Positions 1 to 35,758 of a DNA stretch of 64,000 bases are shown piece by piece (position 1 is the stretch's first letter; each line of letters starts with the position of its first letter). Source of the DNA: Diphasiastrum complanatum (taxonomy: Eukaryota > Streptophyta > Lycopodiopsida > Lycopodiales > Lycopodiaceae); NCBI GenBank assembly GCA_029204225.1, contig CM055095.1, positions 26,831,312-26,895,311 of the forward strand, read 5' to 3'. The notes below the pieces were generated by a model, which did no database searches, was not told the origin of the DNA, and saw nothing but the letters and a program-made list of their open reading frames with translations. The position numbers were made by a program, and so were the translations under genes.

Positions 1-935
1 ATCTCATAGTTATTTGATATGCATAGAAAAAATTATGGCCATTTTTCCGCTTCCCACAAAATCCAATTTTTAAATTTCAAATATGAAAATCCCTGTTTTG
101 GGCTCAATTTCTCAGGAAAGCTCCTTGTCCACCAATGATCTATCGTAGGGCATCAATTCCCCCACTTTCCCCTTCAAAATCCCTCAACAAAACTAAGGAA
201 AATGGATGTTTTCTCCATTGTGTCTAGAATGGGCCTTTCTCTCTCTAGAATGAGGCTTTGATGCCAATGGTCACAAACCTATCCCTCCAAGCTCGTGAAA
301 CTAAGAAGGCCGGTGTGTAGAATGAATCTCCCAACCGTAGGCACCTCCTCTATGAGTCTTGCTATTTGCTATTCCTGTCACCTGGCACATGGCATCCATT
401 GGTGGGTGATCAGTCCAATGCATGCTACCTGTGAGCTGTGAATATTGAGTGCCTCATAGGGTACCTCTGCCATGCCTCACCAAAGACCTATGACCTGTTT
501 GGTCACCTCAGATACGTGTCGGCTAGCATCTTGTCACTGACTGCTAGGATCATGACGGTCACAATTCACCGGGTTTTTGACAATTTTTGGCCTCAGGCTT
601 TTTGGTAACTGGCCATGCCGAGGCGATGCTAGTGCTGAGATTGAGCTCTAACAATTAACATCATCTTTATTGGTGATAGCAGACAGATAATTCAATCACT
701 ACCCATCTGCTAGTTGCGTCTTCTTTCTTGGCTGTGTCGTATATCAAGCAAATTATTCAACTTGATTTTACTAAGTTCGAAAGTAAATGACATACTAATC
801 TAAGGAACAATTCTAACCATTGTTGCATGAAACATTTGGCCTTGTAGAAGGCTCCTTATGCTATATTTGTAATTTAAGGTCGGCTTTGTCAGATGACAAA
901 TCTGTGAAGGATAACATATAAGAAGGTTGTTGCAG
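1..935. other. Upstream non-coding stretch
   Basis: No coding region, RNA gene or clear repeat was recognised. The stretch ends in a plausible 3' splice site (TTGTTGCAG at 927-935) just before the first recognised exon. A 5' UTR exon, a further coding exon or the promoter may therefore lie here or left of the window. I could not identify a TATA box or transcription start with confidence. Confidence 0.4.
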
Positions 936-963
936 GCTCAACTACATCATAAGGGACATCATT

Positions 964-24768
<23,805 letters not shown>

Positions 24769-27700
24769 CACAAGGAGTCTTGTAGTTGACCCTTGCTGGA
24801 TAATCTTGAGCTTTCATGTTTCCCAGCACAAGTCAAATTTATTGTGTACATAAAGCTGATTGTTCAATTTATGCAGTTTGCATTTTTGTGAGGACCTTTT
24901 TGTATTGTTTTTTTCAGCAAAAAATTATTGAATCAAGTCTGTGAGAGTGCTGAATAGAACTATGCCTGAAAACATTGCAAAAAGGAAATTGAAAACTACA
25001 GAAGTAGAATGAAGATCCACTACTTGTACAGTAGATCATGACACCAGTGACCAGTCATCAACACATTGTAAACAACGTCACGCCATCATGAAGGATTATC
25101 CACTAGTACTACAGTAGATCATGGTCTTATTGACCAGTTATCAACACATTGTAAACAATATTATGACATTATTAATCCTTCATCCAAATGGAACCCGTTG
25201 AGGTTTTAGTATGTAGAGGTTTCAGGGGTGTAAAAATGGCACCCATTTGTTAAACCATTGAAAAGTCTTATTATTAAGACCCGTCAAATGTACCGTCATG
25301 TGAATCTTCAATTGTGGCAAGGATATCTTAGAGACATAGAACTAATCCAGAAATCCACAAAACAGCAAAATGTTTTGACTATTAGTTGTAGCTCAAGATG
25401 TAAAAATGGTCCTTATCCATGTCACATAAATGTTACTTCATTGACCTATGAAGTATCACAATAATCTTTTCAAGATCGCAATGTGTATGCTAGTTATATG
25501 GACGAAATGGATATTTAGTTAAGGAGAGGAAGCATAATAGAGATCAATAGAGGACTAAACTGTAAGGATGGTTGTTCCAAAGAGGCAAGCAATGAGTGCT
25601 GTTGTAGCAAGATAAGCAAATTAGTTTGGAGGTAATCAATGTCTTGAGTGGTAGTCAGGCTAAGCAGTTTAGAAGGGCCTTGGTTGCCTTGATGTGAAGT
25701 TCTAGAAACTTTAGAGTAGCTTAGTAATATGGCTCTAGATCTTAATGCTTTGCCCTTAAGTTTGATCAAACTTCTGTTTTGCTTCTCTATCCATGATGTA
25801 AAACCTCGACCTTGGACTAGATTGTTACTGAGTTGTGAGAGAACAATCTGAAAAGAAGATATCATGTAAGTACTAGAGGCTAATTTTACAAGATTACGAA
25901 TGAGATGCAAATCGACTACTGTTTAAAAATTTCATCTCACAAACTATCAAATGTCTAAGCAATTTCCTTCTATAAATATTTGGACTTGTATTTCATAAGC
26001 ATTTTTCACATACTTATTCAAAAGTTCACAAAAAAACCGACCTAGAAATACTTGTGAGGGAATTGCATGGACTTACTTTAAATTGCTAATGTTTTTCTTG
26101 TGAATCTTGTGTTGCTTTGACCTAAGTCTCATGGATTTTCCTCCAATGTCTTCGGCTTTTGGAAGCATTCTAATTTTTGAAAAATATCGCCGTTTAAAGC
26201 TCTGAAGTCAAAATTCCCGCAGAGCAAAATCATCCAAACTGAGAATTTTGTATAAATTTGAATGATCTTTAGAAAAAGTTTGAGCTCGAAAAGGGCAAAT
26301 GTAAAAGATGCACTTAAAAAGAAGGAGGAAAATCTAAGTTGTGTTGCCATGTGGATTAATAAAAACCTTGATATCAGGCTTATACATAATGTAGTATGTC
26401 TCAAATTAAAAGACAAAAAACTTTTGAAATATATGAAGGCTTCGTCGAGCAGCATGGGAGAATGCTATTGGATGCCGAGACTTGCCTTTTCAGCTCGTCA
26501 TTGCCCAAAAGTATCCAATCGGATTGCAAATGAATGTTACAAAAGGTTATGTAGGGTTAAAATTGAGTAAATTGATGTAACATTAATGTCTATGCCTTGT
26601 CAAATCATGGTTAATTTTATTAACAAGAGTTAACCAATGGCGCCAAAAAGTTTAATGTTTGAAACACTTCCAACAAGATATTTTCTTACACATAATGCAT
26701 GGTGCCATCAAGGAGAAAGTGCTCCTCAATTGATTATGTGCTTCTTATAATGAGAAAGATGACAATGGATAATGGGCGCTAAAAAATGTTACAAAATTTC
26801 TTGAGTTTTGATGCATTTATTATCAAAAGAAACATTTCGAAAAAAGCAAGAAGACAATTTTCATTTCGATTTTATTGAAAGGCCAGAATTATGGATTTTA
26901 AAACATCATCAGAATTATGGGTTTTAAAACATCATCAGGAACAAAAATTTGCATTTGTTCAGCATGTGTATATGCATTCAAAAATACATGTGCAAGGATT
27001 AAACTCCCAGGATCGCAAAAAATGCAACTATGAGTATTGATATATTAGTTGCACTTGTATTTCTTTCATCCCAAATTATTATTTTAGACACTAATCTGAT
27101 CAGTTTTTACTCTTACAAATTTATATCCATCAAATATGAATGAACGGGAGCCAACTGGATCTTTTGCATGTGTGATAGATGTAATATACATTGATATCAA
27201 AAAATTGCAATATAAAGGAGCTGCAAAAGATCTTGTCGATGGCTGATTTTTTTTTTTTTTAATGATTTTATGTACATTTCGAATTTGCAAAGGGAATTTT
27301 GGGCAAATCCAGCCCATTCCACTACCTAGCTTCAAAAGTGATGAATGGATTACACTCTTGGTGTTGCAATGTCAAAATCATTTCATTGTAAGTTGTTTAA
27401 TGAGGTAAAAAATTTGTTAAAGGTAAGTATAAGTTCAAAGATAGTTTGATTAAGCTGGTTTGTTGTTTTAAATATATTTGTGAAACTTTTTTCAATCATT
27501 AAAGAACACAAAATTTGTTTGTGAAGATTGATTAGATAATATATTATTTGAGTTTATGGGTGGAAGTTGGGATCACAAATCAAATGGAGATATAGTATGG
27601 AGAATCAAAATGTTCTCAATATGCTTTTGTGATCAAATAGAAAAACAAATGCTCAGTCTTTGTTTTCATTATCAAAGATGAAAAAATGGGATACTCCAAG

Positions 27701-28163
27701 CAAAAGCATATTAATATGATCTACAATGATGGACTTCTGACTTGTATTAAGGTGGAAGAAAACTAGAGCTTGAACTACATCGGGTATGAATTATTACTCC
27801 TACAATATAATATATCTCAATACTTCTGATTCAGGGTAAAAAATGGCTAAAAATTGAGAGAGTTGTAGTTAGCTTGTTGAAAAAACTGAGTGAGGGTTAC
27901 GGTTATTTGAAAAAACCAGTCATAACTTTGCCATTCTTTCAAAGATTTGGCTGCCATATGAGAAAGAAGGATTTCTCACTGTAGAGAAATAAATGCAAGT
28001 TTTTTTAAAATGCTCTAAAATATTCATTCTTGCACGAAACTAAATATGTGAACGTTCAAAATTTTAGTAGTAGTAGGGAGACCCTGCCAATGGCTTTAGA
28101 TTGCATCAAAATCCACTAAAAATTGAGTTTGATCTTACAAAACTCTAGTGGAGAGGGCTGCAA
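24769..28163. other. 3' UTR and AT-rich intergenic stretch
   Basis: The first one or two hundred bases are probably 3' UTR of the MORC gene. No clear AATAAA was found close to the stop, so the end is not placed. Beyond that the DNA is AT-rich with short unrecognised open frames. No transposon domain was recognised. Confidence 0.4.
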
Positions 28164-28280
<117 letters not shown>

Positions 28281-28479
28281 ACAACAATTTGCTTGCACAT
28301 GTTGGAGAAGGATGGAGCCTCAGAGTACTGAAGAGGTTAGTTGCTCGAAGAATAAGCTTCAGCGCATGGATTCAAGCATAATCGTAGGATCCAGGGCCCA
28401 TGCGAATGAACGATGTAGATTGGAAGGTCTACCAATGGTCGAAATTAAGCTCTTTCATATCAAAGGTTAGGATTGGCGG

Positions 28480-29270
28480 GCCCGAAGGGAAGTGAAAAGT
28501 AGATTAAACTTCATTTTCTTAAAAAAAAATTGGTTTGAAAGGACCCAAGTCCTTGAAATCCATAAAGGGTAAAAAATTTTCACCTTGGAAAAATAGTTCA
28601 AAATCCTAAAATGCCCTATTTCCCTTGTCTTAAGTCCGTTTTGGGCCAAACAAAGGGCTACAAACTCTAAACGAAGAGCGCCTAGACTGTACCTACAAGT
28701 ACGGTAGCTAAAAACAAAGTGATTTAGTGGACGTCAAAATCCATTTGCCCCTTTCAGAGAGCGAGTAGTTGGGGTATGCGATGGAAGGCATTTTGTAGTC
28801 CAAAGTGAACTCAACTTTAGATTCGCCACCTAAGAATGAGGGAGTCTGGTAAGAAATTTTAGTAGGTCATCATATTGAGCTTCTGATATCACCATTGTGC
28901 TTGTAACACTCCTTTTGGCATACGGTTGTAGTTTTGAACAGTTTCAAGATGGTGAACATGAGAGCATTCATTTTGAGCAACAATAGCAAATTGGATGGCA
29001 TTTGCAACTATGCAATATGGATATTCAAGATAAAAACATCTTAATTCAAAAGGAACTATGGGATGCAATCACAAAAGACAGCGGCGACCTCCGAATGAAG
29101 TGGACATTTCGATAGGAAGGTGAGAAGAGCACTACCCTTCATCAACTTGTAAGTGAAGGACCACATCATTACACAAATTAGTGATGTACTCACGCCAAGG
29201 TAGGCTTGGGATGTATTGAAAGAGTAGTTTGAGACATCAAATCCATCTAGGATCATGTTTTTTGAAGTCA
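28480..29270. other. Unassigned sequence
   Basis: No coding region or repeat recognised. Confidence 0.35.
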
Positions 29271-29273
29271 AAG

Positions 29274-29760
29274 CTAAATAGTCCTGAAATGGAACAAGAA
29301 GGACACATTTAGACTTACTTGACCATAACCAAGACCATGGGAGATGAATTGCATTCTATTGGTGAGCGCATACACGACATGGAACTGGTGCACCATGCAT
29401 TGCATGGCATTGCAGAGTTCTACCAAAGGTTTGTGAGTGGAATAGCAAGGCGTAGCAAACTGTGTCTCATCCATTGTTTCCAAAGTCACCGCCCCTTGTA
29501 ATAGAATGCCAGTGCTGCGATAAGGGCCTTCACCAATGAACTTCAGTTTTTCTTTGACCGCCTTAGTCTTATACATGAGGACCAAAGCTATGTTTTTGAG
29601 ATCTTTCTTATGAAAATGATGATCATGCCAAGCCCTGTGACATGCTTTTTCTACAACAAGAGCATGGATTTCTAACAAGTATGTTTCACACAACTTGTGT
29701 AGCACTTCATGACGAAGGTGGAGTGATCTTGTATCATCCAACTATTTGTTGGATTTCTAT
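29274..29760 (-). mobile_element. Ty3-gypsy integrase C-terminal fragment, second copy
   Basis: Minus frame 29274-29741 carries LLEIHALVVEKACHRAWHD, HKKDLKN, VLMYKTKAVKEKLKFIGEGP and then YRSTGIL. This is the region after the integrase core. The same blocks recur at 30060-30260 next to a proper integrase core, so this is a second truncated copy. Confidence 0.7.
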
Positions 29761-30020
29761 CCTCTCCATCTCTTATCTTATTGCTAATATAGATCCATTC
29801 ATTTGTTGTGTGTAAATACTTGTACAATCACATACTTTGCAAAAATACCTAGTTTTTTGACAGTATGTAAAAATACAGAGGATTTGATGATAGTGTTTTT
29901 GTCGACAAGGCCGAACTATCGATGTGAATATCATCGCCTATACAATAGTCACATTGACTATTTGGCCATCATAGAACTATCGAGCAGTCACCATTGACTC
30001 TCGGTTAATCGACAACTCAA
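29760..30020 (-). mobile_element. LTR-like segment, family C (minus)
   Basis: In minus sense it shares ordered blocks with 49080-49420: GTCAATGGTGAC/TCAATGGTGACACTCGATAGTT, a TATTTTTGCAAA box, and GTACAAGTATTTACAC...AAATGAATGGAT. It sits between two gypsy integrase pieces. LTR boundaries were not determined. Confidence 0.45.
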
Positions 30021-30059
30021 CACAACTATTGTCCATTCAGATGTTCATGAATAACTGCT

Positions 30060-30790
30060 TTATAGTCCAGTATTTCTTTGACTCTCTATGGACCTTCACC
30101 TATGAACTTCAATTCCTCCTTGATCAGCTTGGTTTTGTACATCAATGCTAGATCTCCTTCTTTTAGGTCCTTTTTGTGTAATTGATGATCGTGTCATGCC
30201 TTACGATGGGCTTTCTCTGCTGCTAACGCATGAACTACCATCAATCTGGTTTCACATCATTTGTGCAAAGCTTCATGACACAGTTGTAAAAATTTATCAT
30301 CACCTAATCGCTCTGTTGCTGCTATGCATATAGATGCTATTAAAAATTCAATTGGCATGACAGCATCTTGACCATAAACCAGTTGAAATGGTGTTTGATT
30401 TGTGCTTCCTTTATAAGCGGTTTTGAACGCCCATAATGCTGCATGCAATTTATGTTCCCAGTCATAACGACTCACTTCAACCGTTTTTGTCATAATAGTG
30501 TAGAGAATCTTAGTGGGAGATTCAGCTTGGCCATTACCCCTGGGATAATACGAAGTACTAAATTGGTGTATAACAAAAAAATCTTCCAACAAACACTTTA
30601 TTGTTTGATTAACAAAGTGTGCACCACGATCATTGACGATCTCAATAGGACATCCAAATCTAATAATGATGTGCTCATAGAGAAATTTAGCCGTAGATTT
30701 CGCATCAGCAACTTTAACAACTTTGGGTTCAACCCACTTGGTCATATAATCGGTTGTGACAATGATATATCTGGCTTGAGATCCTCTTGC
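30060..30790 (-). mobile_element. Ty3-gypsy integrase core, degenerate
   Basis: Minus frame 30257-30745: MTKWVEPKVVKVADAKSTAK, GCPIEIVNDRGAHFVNQ (second catalytic Asp), then YYPRGNGQAES (catalytic Glu), ALWAFKTAYKGSTNQTPFQL and VYGQDAVMPIE. This is a classical gypsy retroviral-type integrase. The region continues with stops through 30060 into the KKDLK...FIGEGP block. The first catalytic Asp lies upstream and is not preserved in the open frame. Confidence 0.88.
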
Positions 30791-30829
30791 CGCAAGATGA
30801 ATAGGATTGAAGAAACAAAATGTTTCTGA

Positions 30830-31445
30830 TTACAAAGGCTTGCTAGCTTTTAGCCCTTTGCCTGACGAAGATGTTCACAAACTCAAACATCTGGAGACAC
30901 GAAACACGAAGAGTTTCGCAAACGCGAAGGTCAATAGAGTCGAAGACGAACGGTTCGTGAACACGAAAGATCCACGAACGAGATTCCTTCGTGGTCCAGT
31001 ACGGAAGAAGGCAGATGAGGTAAACGAAACCTGTTCAGCGCTCACGCCCCAAGGAGTACCACCAAAGATCACGCAAGTACCCAGAAGTATAGTAATTTGA
31101 TCTGATGGCATGATGTCAGTAGATACTCCCTAGGTCGTGGCTAATCTGCCACTCTTGTAATTCTCTGGTTAGTTTATGATGCTTAATCACTCTAATCTTA
31201 GATTTACATAGAGAGACCATACTTATTGGATTATACTTGACATAGAGATCAAAAACAGAATACACAGTGGGTAATACATAGAAGTCTTGTGCTAGTAAGC
31301 AATCAAGATGAATACAGACAACACTTTGGAGGATTGTAGGAGCGATTCAGCTGGCAGTGTCCAGCGGTCACATCTGAACTCCATCCGAAGTGAGAGAGAG
31401 AGTCGTGCCGGATTTGCCTTCGCGAATCGTGACTGATTTCTCACT
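30830..31445 (+). mobile_element. Probable LTR/leader of the copia element at 31.5 kb
   Basis: Lies immediately upstream of a PBS-like site and a copia gag on the same strand. It contains CGAA-rich repeats such as AACACGAA and GAACG at 30900-31000. No second LTR copy was recognised in the window, so the boundaries are inferred. Confidence 0.35.
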
Positions 31446-31447
31446 AG

Positions 31448-31461
31448 TGCTATCAGAGTGC
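31448..31461 (+). promoter_or_regulatory. Primer-binding-site-like sequence
   Basis: GTGCTATCAGAGTGC resembles the TGGTATCAGAGC initiator-Met tRNA primer site of plant copia elements and lies about 100 bp before gag. It has mismatches to the usual site. Confidence 0.4.
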
Positions 31462-31559
31462 ACCCTGTCATATTCTGACATAGCCGAAAAGCTAGCATAT
31501 CCAAGAGGCCAAGCATTCAGACAATCAACCATCAACAAGGAAACAGACTTCAAGAAGCA

Positions 31560-32890
31560 ATGGCTTCAATCAGCAGCATGCAAAGCAAGATCTGCACGAT
31601 ACTTGATTCTTCAGGATCTAACTTTCTAGCTTGGAAAGTTAAGACATCTTTGCTACTCAAGGGTGAAGGACTCTTCCCCTGGGTAGATGGCACAGAAGAA
31701 ATGCCTACGACAACAGGCAAGGAGCTACGCGAATGGAGGGAGAAAAACGATAAGGCAGTAGCCTTGCTATCATCTTCCATCGAAGATAGTCTCACACTTG
31801 ACCTGACTACACTCTCCAAAGCCAAGGAGATGTGGGATGCATTGCTCACCAGATTTCAGACAAAATCAGAGTTAGATCATGATGCTAGAAGATCAGTTGA
31901 CGAACCTACAATGGGATGGAAAAGACCTCACCTTTTTTGTGAGAAAGAGAAGGATCTGTTTCTATCACTACATAACTCTGGAGCAGAGAATGTAGTGTCA
32001 GCTGAGAAGCAGCTCATGTACTTGTTGAGAGTCTTACCTAGGTCTTTCCAGATGACACGAACCCTGCTCGCGAAAGATCTCGCCATGAACCTCGAAAAGG
32101 CGATTGTCGAGATTCGAGAGGAAGTCAAGGCCAGAGAACACCTTGATCACAAGGATGGTTCTGACCAGGCCCTCTACGACAATAGAGAAAAATCAAAGAA
32201 ACAATTTAAGCCTAAGAGGGAGTCCAATCAAAGGCAGGATCGTGACCAGCAAGCAGAGGGAACAAGCAAGGAGAACTAGAAGACCAAAGAGAGGTCGAAA
32301 CGAAAAGATACAGACAAGAAGACCTGTATGAGATGCAGAAGCAGCTTAGCTTCCACATCAAAAAAATTTTGAGGGTTTAGTGACGAACCACAGACATTTG
32401 AGGAGGCGATTGAAAGTCCAGAATAGGACAAATGGATCCAAGGCATGAACGAAGAGATGGAGTCCATGAGGAAGAACGAAGTATGGACGTTGGAGCTATT
32501 ACCACATAAGCGCAAGACTGTCAAGTGCAAACGGGTTTTCAAACTCAAATACGGACCAGACATGAATGTCACGAAATACAAGGCAAGATTGGTAGCGAAG
32601 GGTTTTTCTCAGAGATACGGTATTGACTACTCTAAAACCTTCTCTCCGATTGTCAAACATTCGTCCCTACGTTTGTTATTTGCATATGCAGCAGCTTATG
32701 ACCTCAGGATCCACATTGTGGACGAGAAGACAACTTTCTTGCATGGTGAATTAGACGAAGAGGTCTACATGGATCAACCCCCAGGATTCTCTCAAATTCA
32801 CTTCCTGACTATGTATGCAGAATGCATAGAAGCATCTACGGTCTGAAGCAGTCAGCCCGACAATGGTACAAGAAGAAAGATCAATGTCAA
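31560..32890 (+). mobile_element. Ty1-copia gag fused to RT by internal deletion
   Basis: The open frame 31560-32279 is gag: DSSGSNFLAWKVKTSLLLKG, LREWREKNDKAVALLSSSIE and AKEMWDALLTRFQTKSELD, with a KCM-RC-like knuckle start (KTCMRC) at about 32315. Sequence then jumps straight to RT at 32445-32846: MNEEMESMRKNEVWTLELLP, KYKARLVAKGFSQRYGIDY and FSPIVKHSSLRLLFAYAAA, ending at EEVYMDQPPGFSQ. Protease and integrase are missing, and the RT stops before the YVDD block. A deletion derivative. Confidence 0.9.
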
Positions 32891-32959
32891 CAAGATAATC
32901 AGTCTGACTTGAGCGAGATTTCATTATTGGATTGAACCCTTTACACCGATCACTTTTCC

Positions 32960-33663
32960 TATGAATGTGTTGAATGTAGCTTGGATATCAACGGAACCCA
33001 TACCGAATCCCATTGAAGATGAACTTATTCATGTGAGTCACGCCTTGACTTATGATGACAGTGTAGAACTTACCGATGAGCAGGTTCTAAATCATATGGA
33101 TCCTACCAAATTTGGAGTACGTCATATTCTTGATGAACCAACAATAAAACCGCCAAAGGCAGTTATATTGAAGGAAGACAAGATCACGGATCAATGACGA
33201 AGAAACAAGCCCAGCAACATTATAATACGGTCCTGAAATGGGAAAGTCCACCTCAAAGGGTTGAGTCAAAAAACGTGCCACCCTTATTGGATAAAGGAAA
33301 AGAGAATGTCAAGCATGATTCTTCAAGTCAGAATTCTTGTGAGACATCACCGTCCAGGAAGTTATCGCCTCCATGATAGATTCCTGCTAAGAAAGCTAAG
33401 TGAAGATCCAAGACTAATCTTTTTGACAAAGAACAATCAGAGAAAGTCCAGCATGATATGCCAGAGCATTTCAAACGCTATACTCTGGATGATGTGGCTA
33501 TCATGTTACCAAAAGCACATCTCGAACCTGAAGAAGAGGTGACAAAATTGAAAGATGTTTATGATGGCCCACCAACTAGGACGCAGCCTATAGATCTGGC
33601 GGAACTAGGAAAACTAGAAAAGATTGTACAAGTTGGGGCACGACTTACTCCTGAACAGTTTCA
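32960..33663 (+). mobile_element. Possible Ty3-gypsy pre-RT polyprotein fragment
   Basis: Three + frames (32961-33197, 33194-33376, 33458-33712) are broken by stops. The last has PTRTQPIDLAELGKLEKIVQ and then VGARLTPEQFQAIRALFE, a pattern like the segment before the RT of plant gypsy elements. The foldback element begins inside it at 33664, and no RT follows on the other side. Confidence 0.45.
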
Positions 33664-34365
33664 AGCCATTAGGGCCCTTTTTGAACTCAAAAAGGGCCTC
33701 TTCCTTGCCTAAACGTGTTTGCTAATTAGGATTAATTAATTCATTAATTGTCCTACCTGGCAGTTCACCTTGGGTTTACCATGGGTTAACTCACACCTTA
33801 AGCCTAGTGTAATAAATCAAGGACACATGATCTTAATGTTGCCAAAAAAATTTGAATCCAATGAAGGTTTTCACTCTTTCAGGCCTTCAAAACTTATTTT
33901 AGTTAACTCAGAGTGAAAAAAGAGGGGGCCCAATATTTCTTTGGGCCCCCATTTTGAAAAAGAAATTCAAAAAAAATTGAGAGGGAGGGGGGCACGCAGG
34001 CACGCAGTGCACCGAACCCCCCTCCCTCTCAAATTTTTTTGAATTTCTTTTTCAAAATGGGGGCCCAAAGAAATATTGGGCTCCCTTTTTTCTCACTCTG
34101 AGTTAAAAATTATTTGAAGTGTTTGAAAAAAATAGCAATTGTACCATTGCAATACTATCATTAATGTGAGTTGAGGAAGTAGAGTTAGAGGAGGGTTAGT
34201 GGGTGAGTTAGAATTTAAAGATCTAATCTACACCATTGGATGTGCCATGTCATATGGACCATTCCATCTCAATTGTCACTCTCTTATTGGTACACATGTC
34301 ATCATTAACACTAATTATAATTAGTGAAGAGGCCCTTTTTGAGTCCAAAAAGGGCCCTAATGGCT
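33664..34365. mobile_element. 702-bp foldback/MITE-like element with nested hairpin
   Basis: The outer inverted repeats 33664-33703 and 34326-34365 match at 39 of 40 positions (AGCCATTAGGGCCCTTTTTG at the left edge). Inside, 33903-33992 and 34017-34106 form a second inverted pair of 90 bp with few mismatches around a 24-nt loop. If the element proper starts at GGGCCC, the flanking TTA/TAA would fit a Harbinger/Tourist-type target site, but the palindrome itself makes this ambiguous. No transposase is encoded. Confidence 0.85.
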
Positions 34366-34740
34366 ACAGACATTGCTCTATCATTTTCAAGATTTTATAT
34401 GACCCCATGTATCTAGTGATAGTTTGTAATACTTGTGGGTACACATTACATTTGAGTCCTTTGAAATCACAAATATACCCAATCCCATTCTTGAAAATAT
34501 AGGTGATCTTTTTCTATTAGCATAATGTCTGTCCCTATCTTGGGCACATTGGACATTCTCATGTGCTATTTGTAGCTTTATTACATATCATGTAGAAAAT
34601 CTACTACTTTTAGAAATTTGATCATTTGAGTTTCAACTGAAATGGGCGATCTAGATTCACAGTCGTACATAAGTATAAACAAGCTATAACTAGTAATAGA
34701 ATGCTTACTACTATCATAGACATGCTCAATTAAGGGCATA
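34366..34740. other. Unassigned sequence
   Basis: No gene or element recognised. Confidence 0.35.
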
Positions 34741-35745
34741 TGCTTCTACCATTAAAATTGTCGTTGATTACATATGCTTGTAGCATCTGTTCCATTTTCT
34801 GATTAGTTCTTTCTATCTGACCCTTTGTCTCGATCTACTTAGAAGAATTGAAGCTCAATATTGTTTCTAGTTTATCAAATACAGTTGAACAAAAGTGATC
34901 GGTGAATTTCAAATCATGATTGCTTATAATGTCACTCGATAACCCATAAATTCTAAACAGATGTTCAACATATATTTGAGCTAGATGAGAAGTCTTTTTA
35001 GTGGTATTTATTGGAATAAACGTAGCCAATTTGGTAAGACAATCAACAATTATCCAAATTGCATCATTTTGTTTATTCGTCCTTGGTAACCCTACCACAA
35101 AATCCATTGAAATACAATTTCATTTTTTATCAGGGATATTCAATGGATGTAACAATCCAACAGCCTTAAGACATTCAACCTTATTTAATTGGCATCGGTC
35201 ACACTAGACCACATAATATTCTACATAGGGTTTAAGTTTTGGCCAATAAAAATCCCTTTGTACTAGATCTAAAGTGTGTTGTATGCTTGGATGCCTCACA
35301 CAAGATGAGTCATGACACTCATAATTTTTTCTTTAATTGCATCCACATCGGGCACACATATATTCTCTTTCTTGAATAAAAGTTCACTATGGATAGAGAA
35401 GTCATCAACACTCTTTTTATCCTTTTTTCCAAATTGATCACCTTGTAAATTAGTCTCGCTTAACAAGTCTGCTAGTACTCTCTTCCAAATTGGTTCGAAA
35501 TGCGAGTCTCTCTCACAAAGATCCTTCAAGGAGGGATAAAAATCTATTTTGATCTTAGTGAAGAAAAATTCATTTATATCACCAATTCGACTAAGTGCAT
35601 CAATTGCATGATTGGTGATTCCCTTGATATACCGCACTTCACGAGTCTTACAAAATGTCAGATCATTTTGATTAGAAAAGTATTTCAAAGATTGATAATC
35701 TGTGTTCGCCATGAATTTATTACCATACATGTCATGTCTCCATGT
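34740..35745 (-). mobile_element. Ty3-gypsy RNase H end and integrase, degenerate
   Basis: Minus 35296-35730: ANTDYQSLKYFSNQNDL, VRYIKGITNHAIDALSRIGD (RNase H end) and the following linker. About 35110-35290 in broken frame is the zinc-binding region with CDRCQLNK. Minus 34835-35107 is the integrase core: MDFVVGLPRTNKQNDAIWII then VDCLTKLATFIP, with the first catalytic Asp. Truncated before the end of integrase. Confidence 0.87.
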
Positions 35746-35758
35746 TTCAGAGCATATA

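Noticed and set aside
25515-25910. 131-codon minus frame downstream of the MORC gene
   Set aside because: Ser/Leu-rich composition typical of chance frames in AT-rich DNA; no motif and no splice or promoter context.
26262-26570. 102-codon plus frame
   Set aside because: No domain, no neighbouring exons with matching phase, and an overlapping minus frame of similar length.
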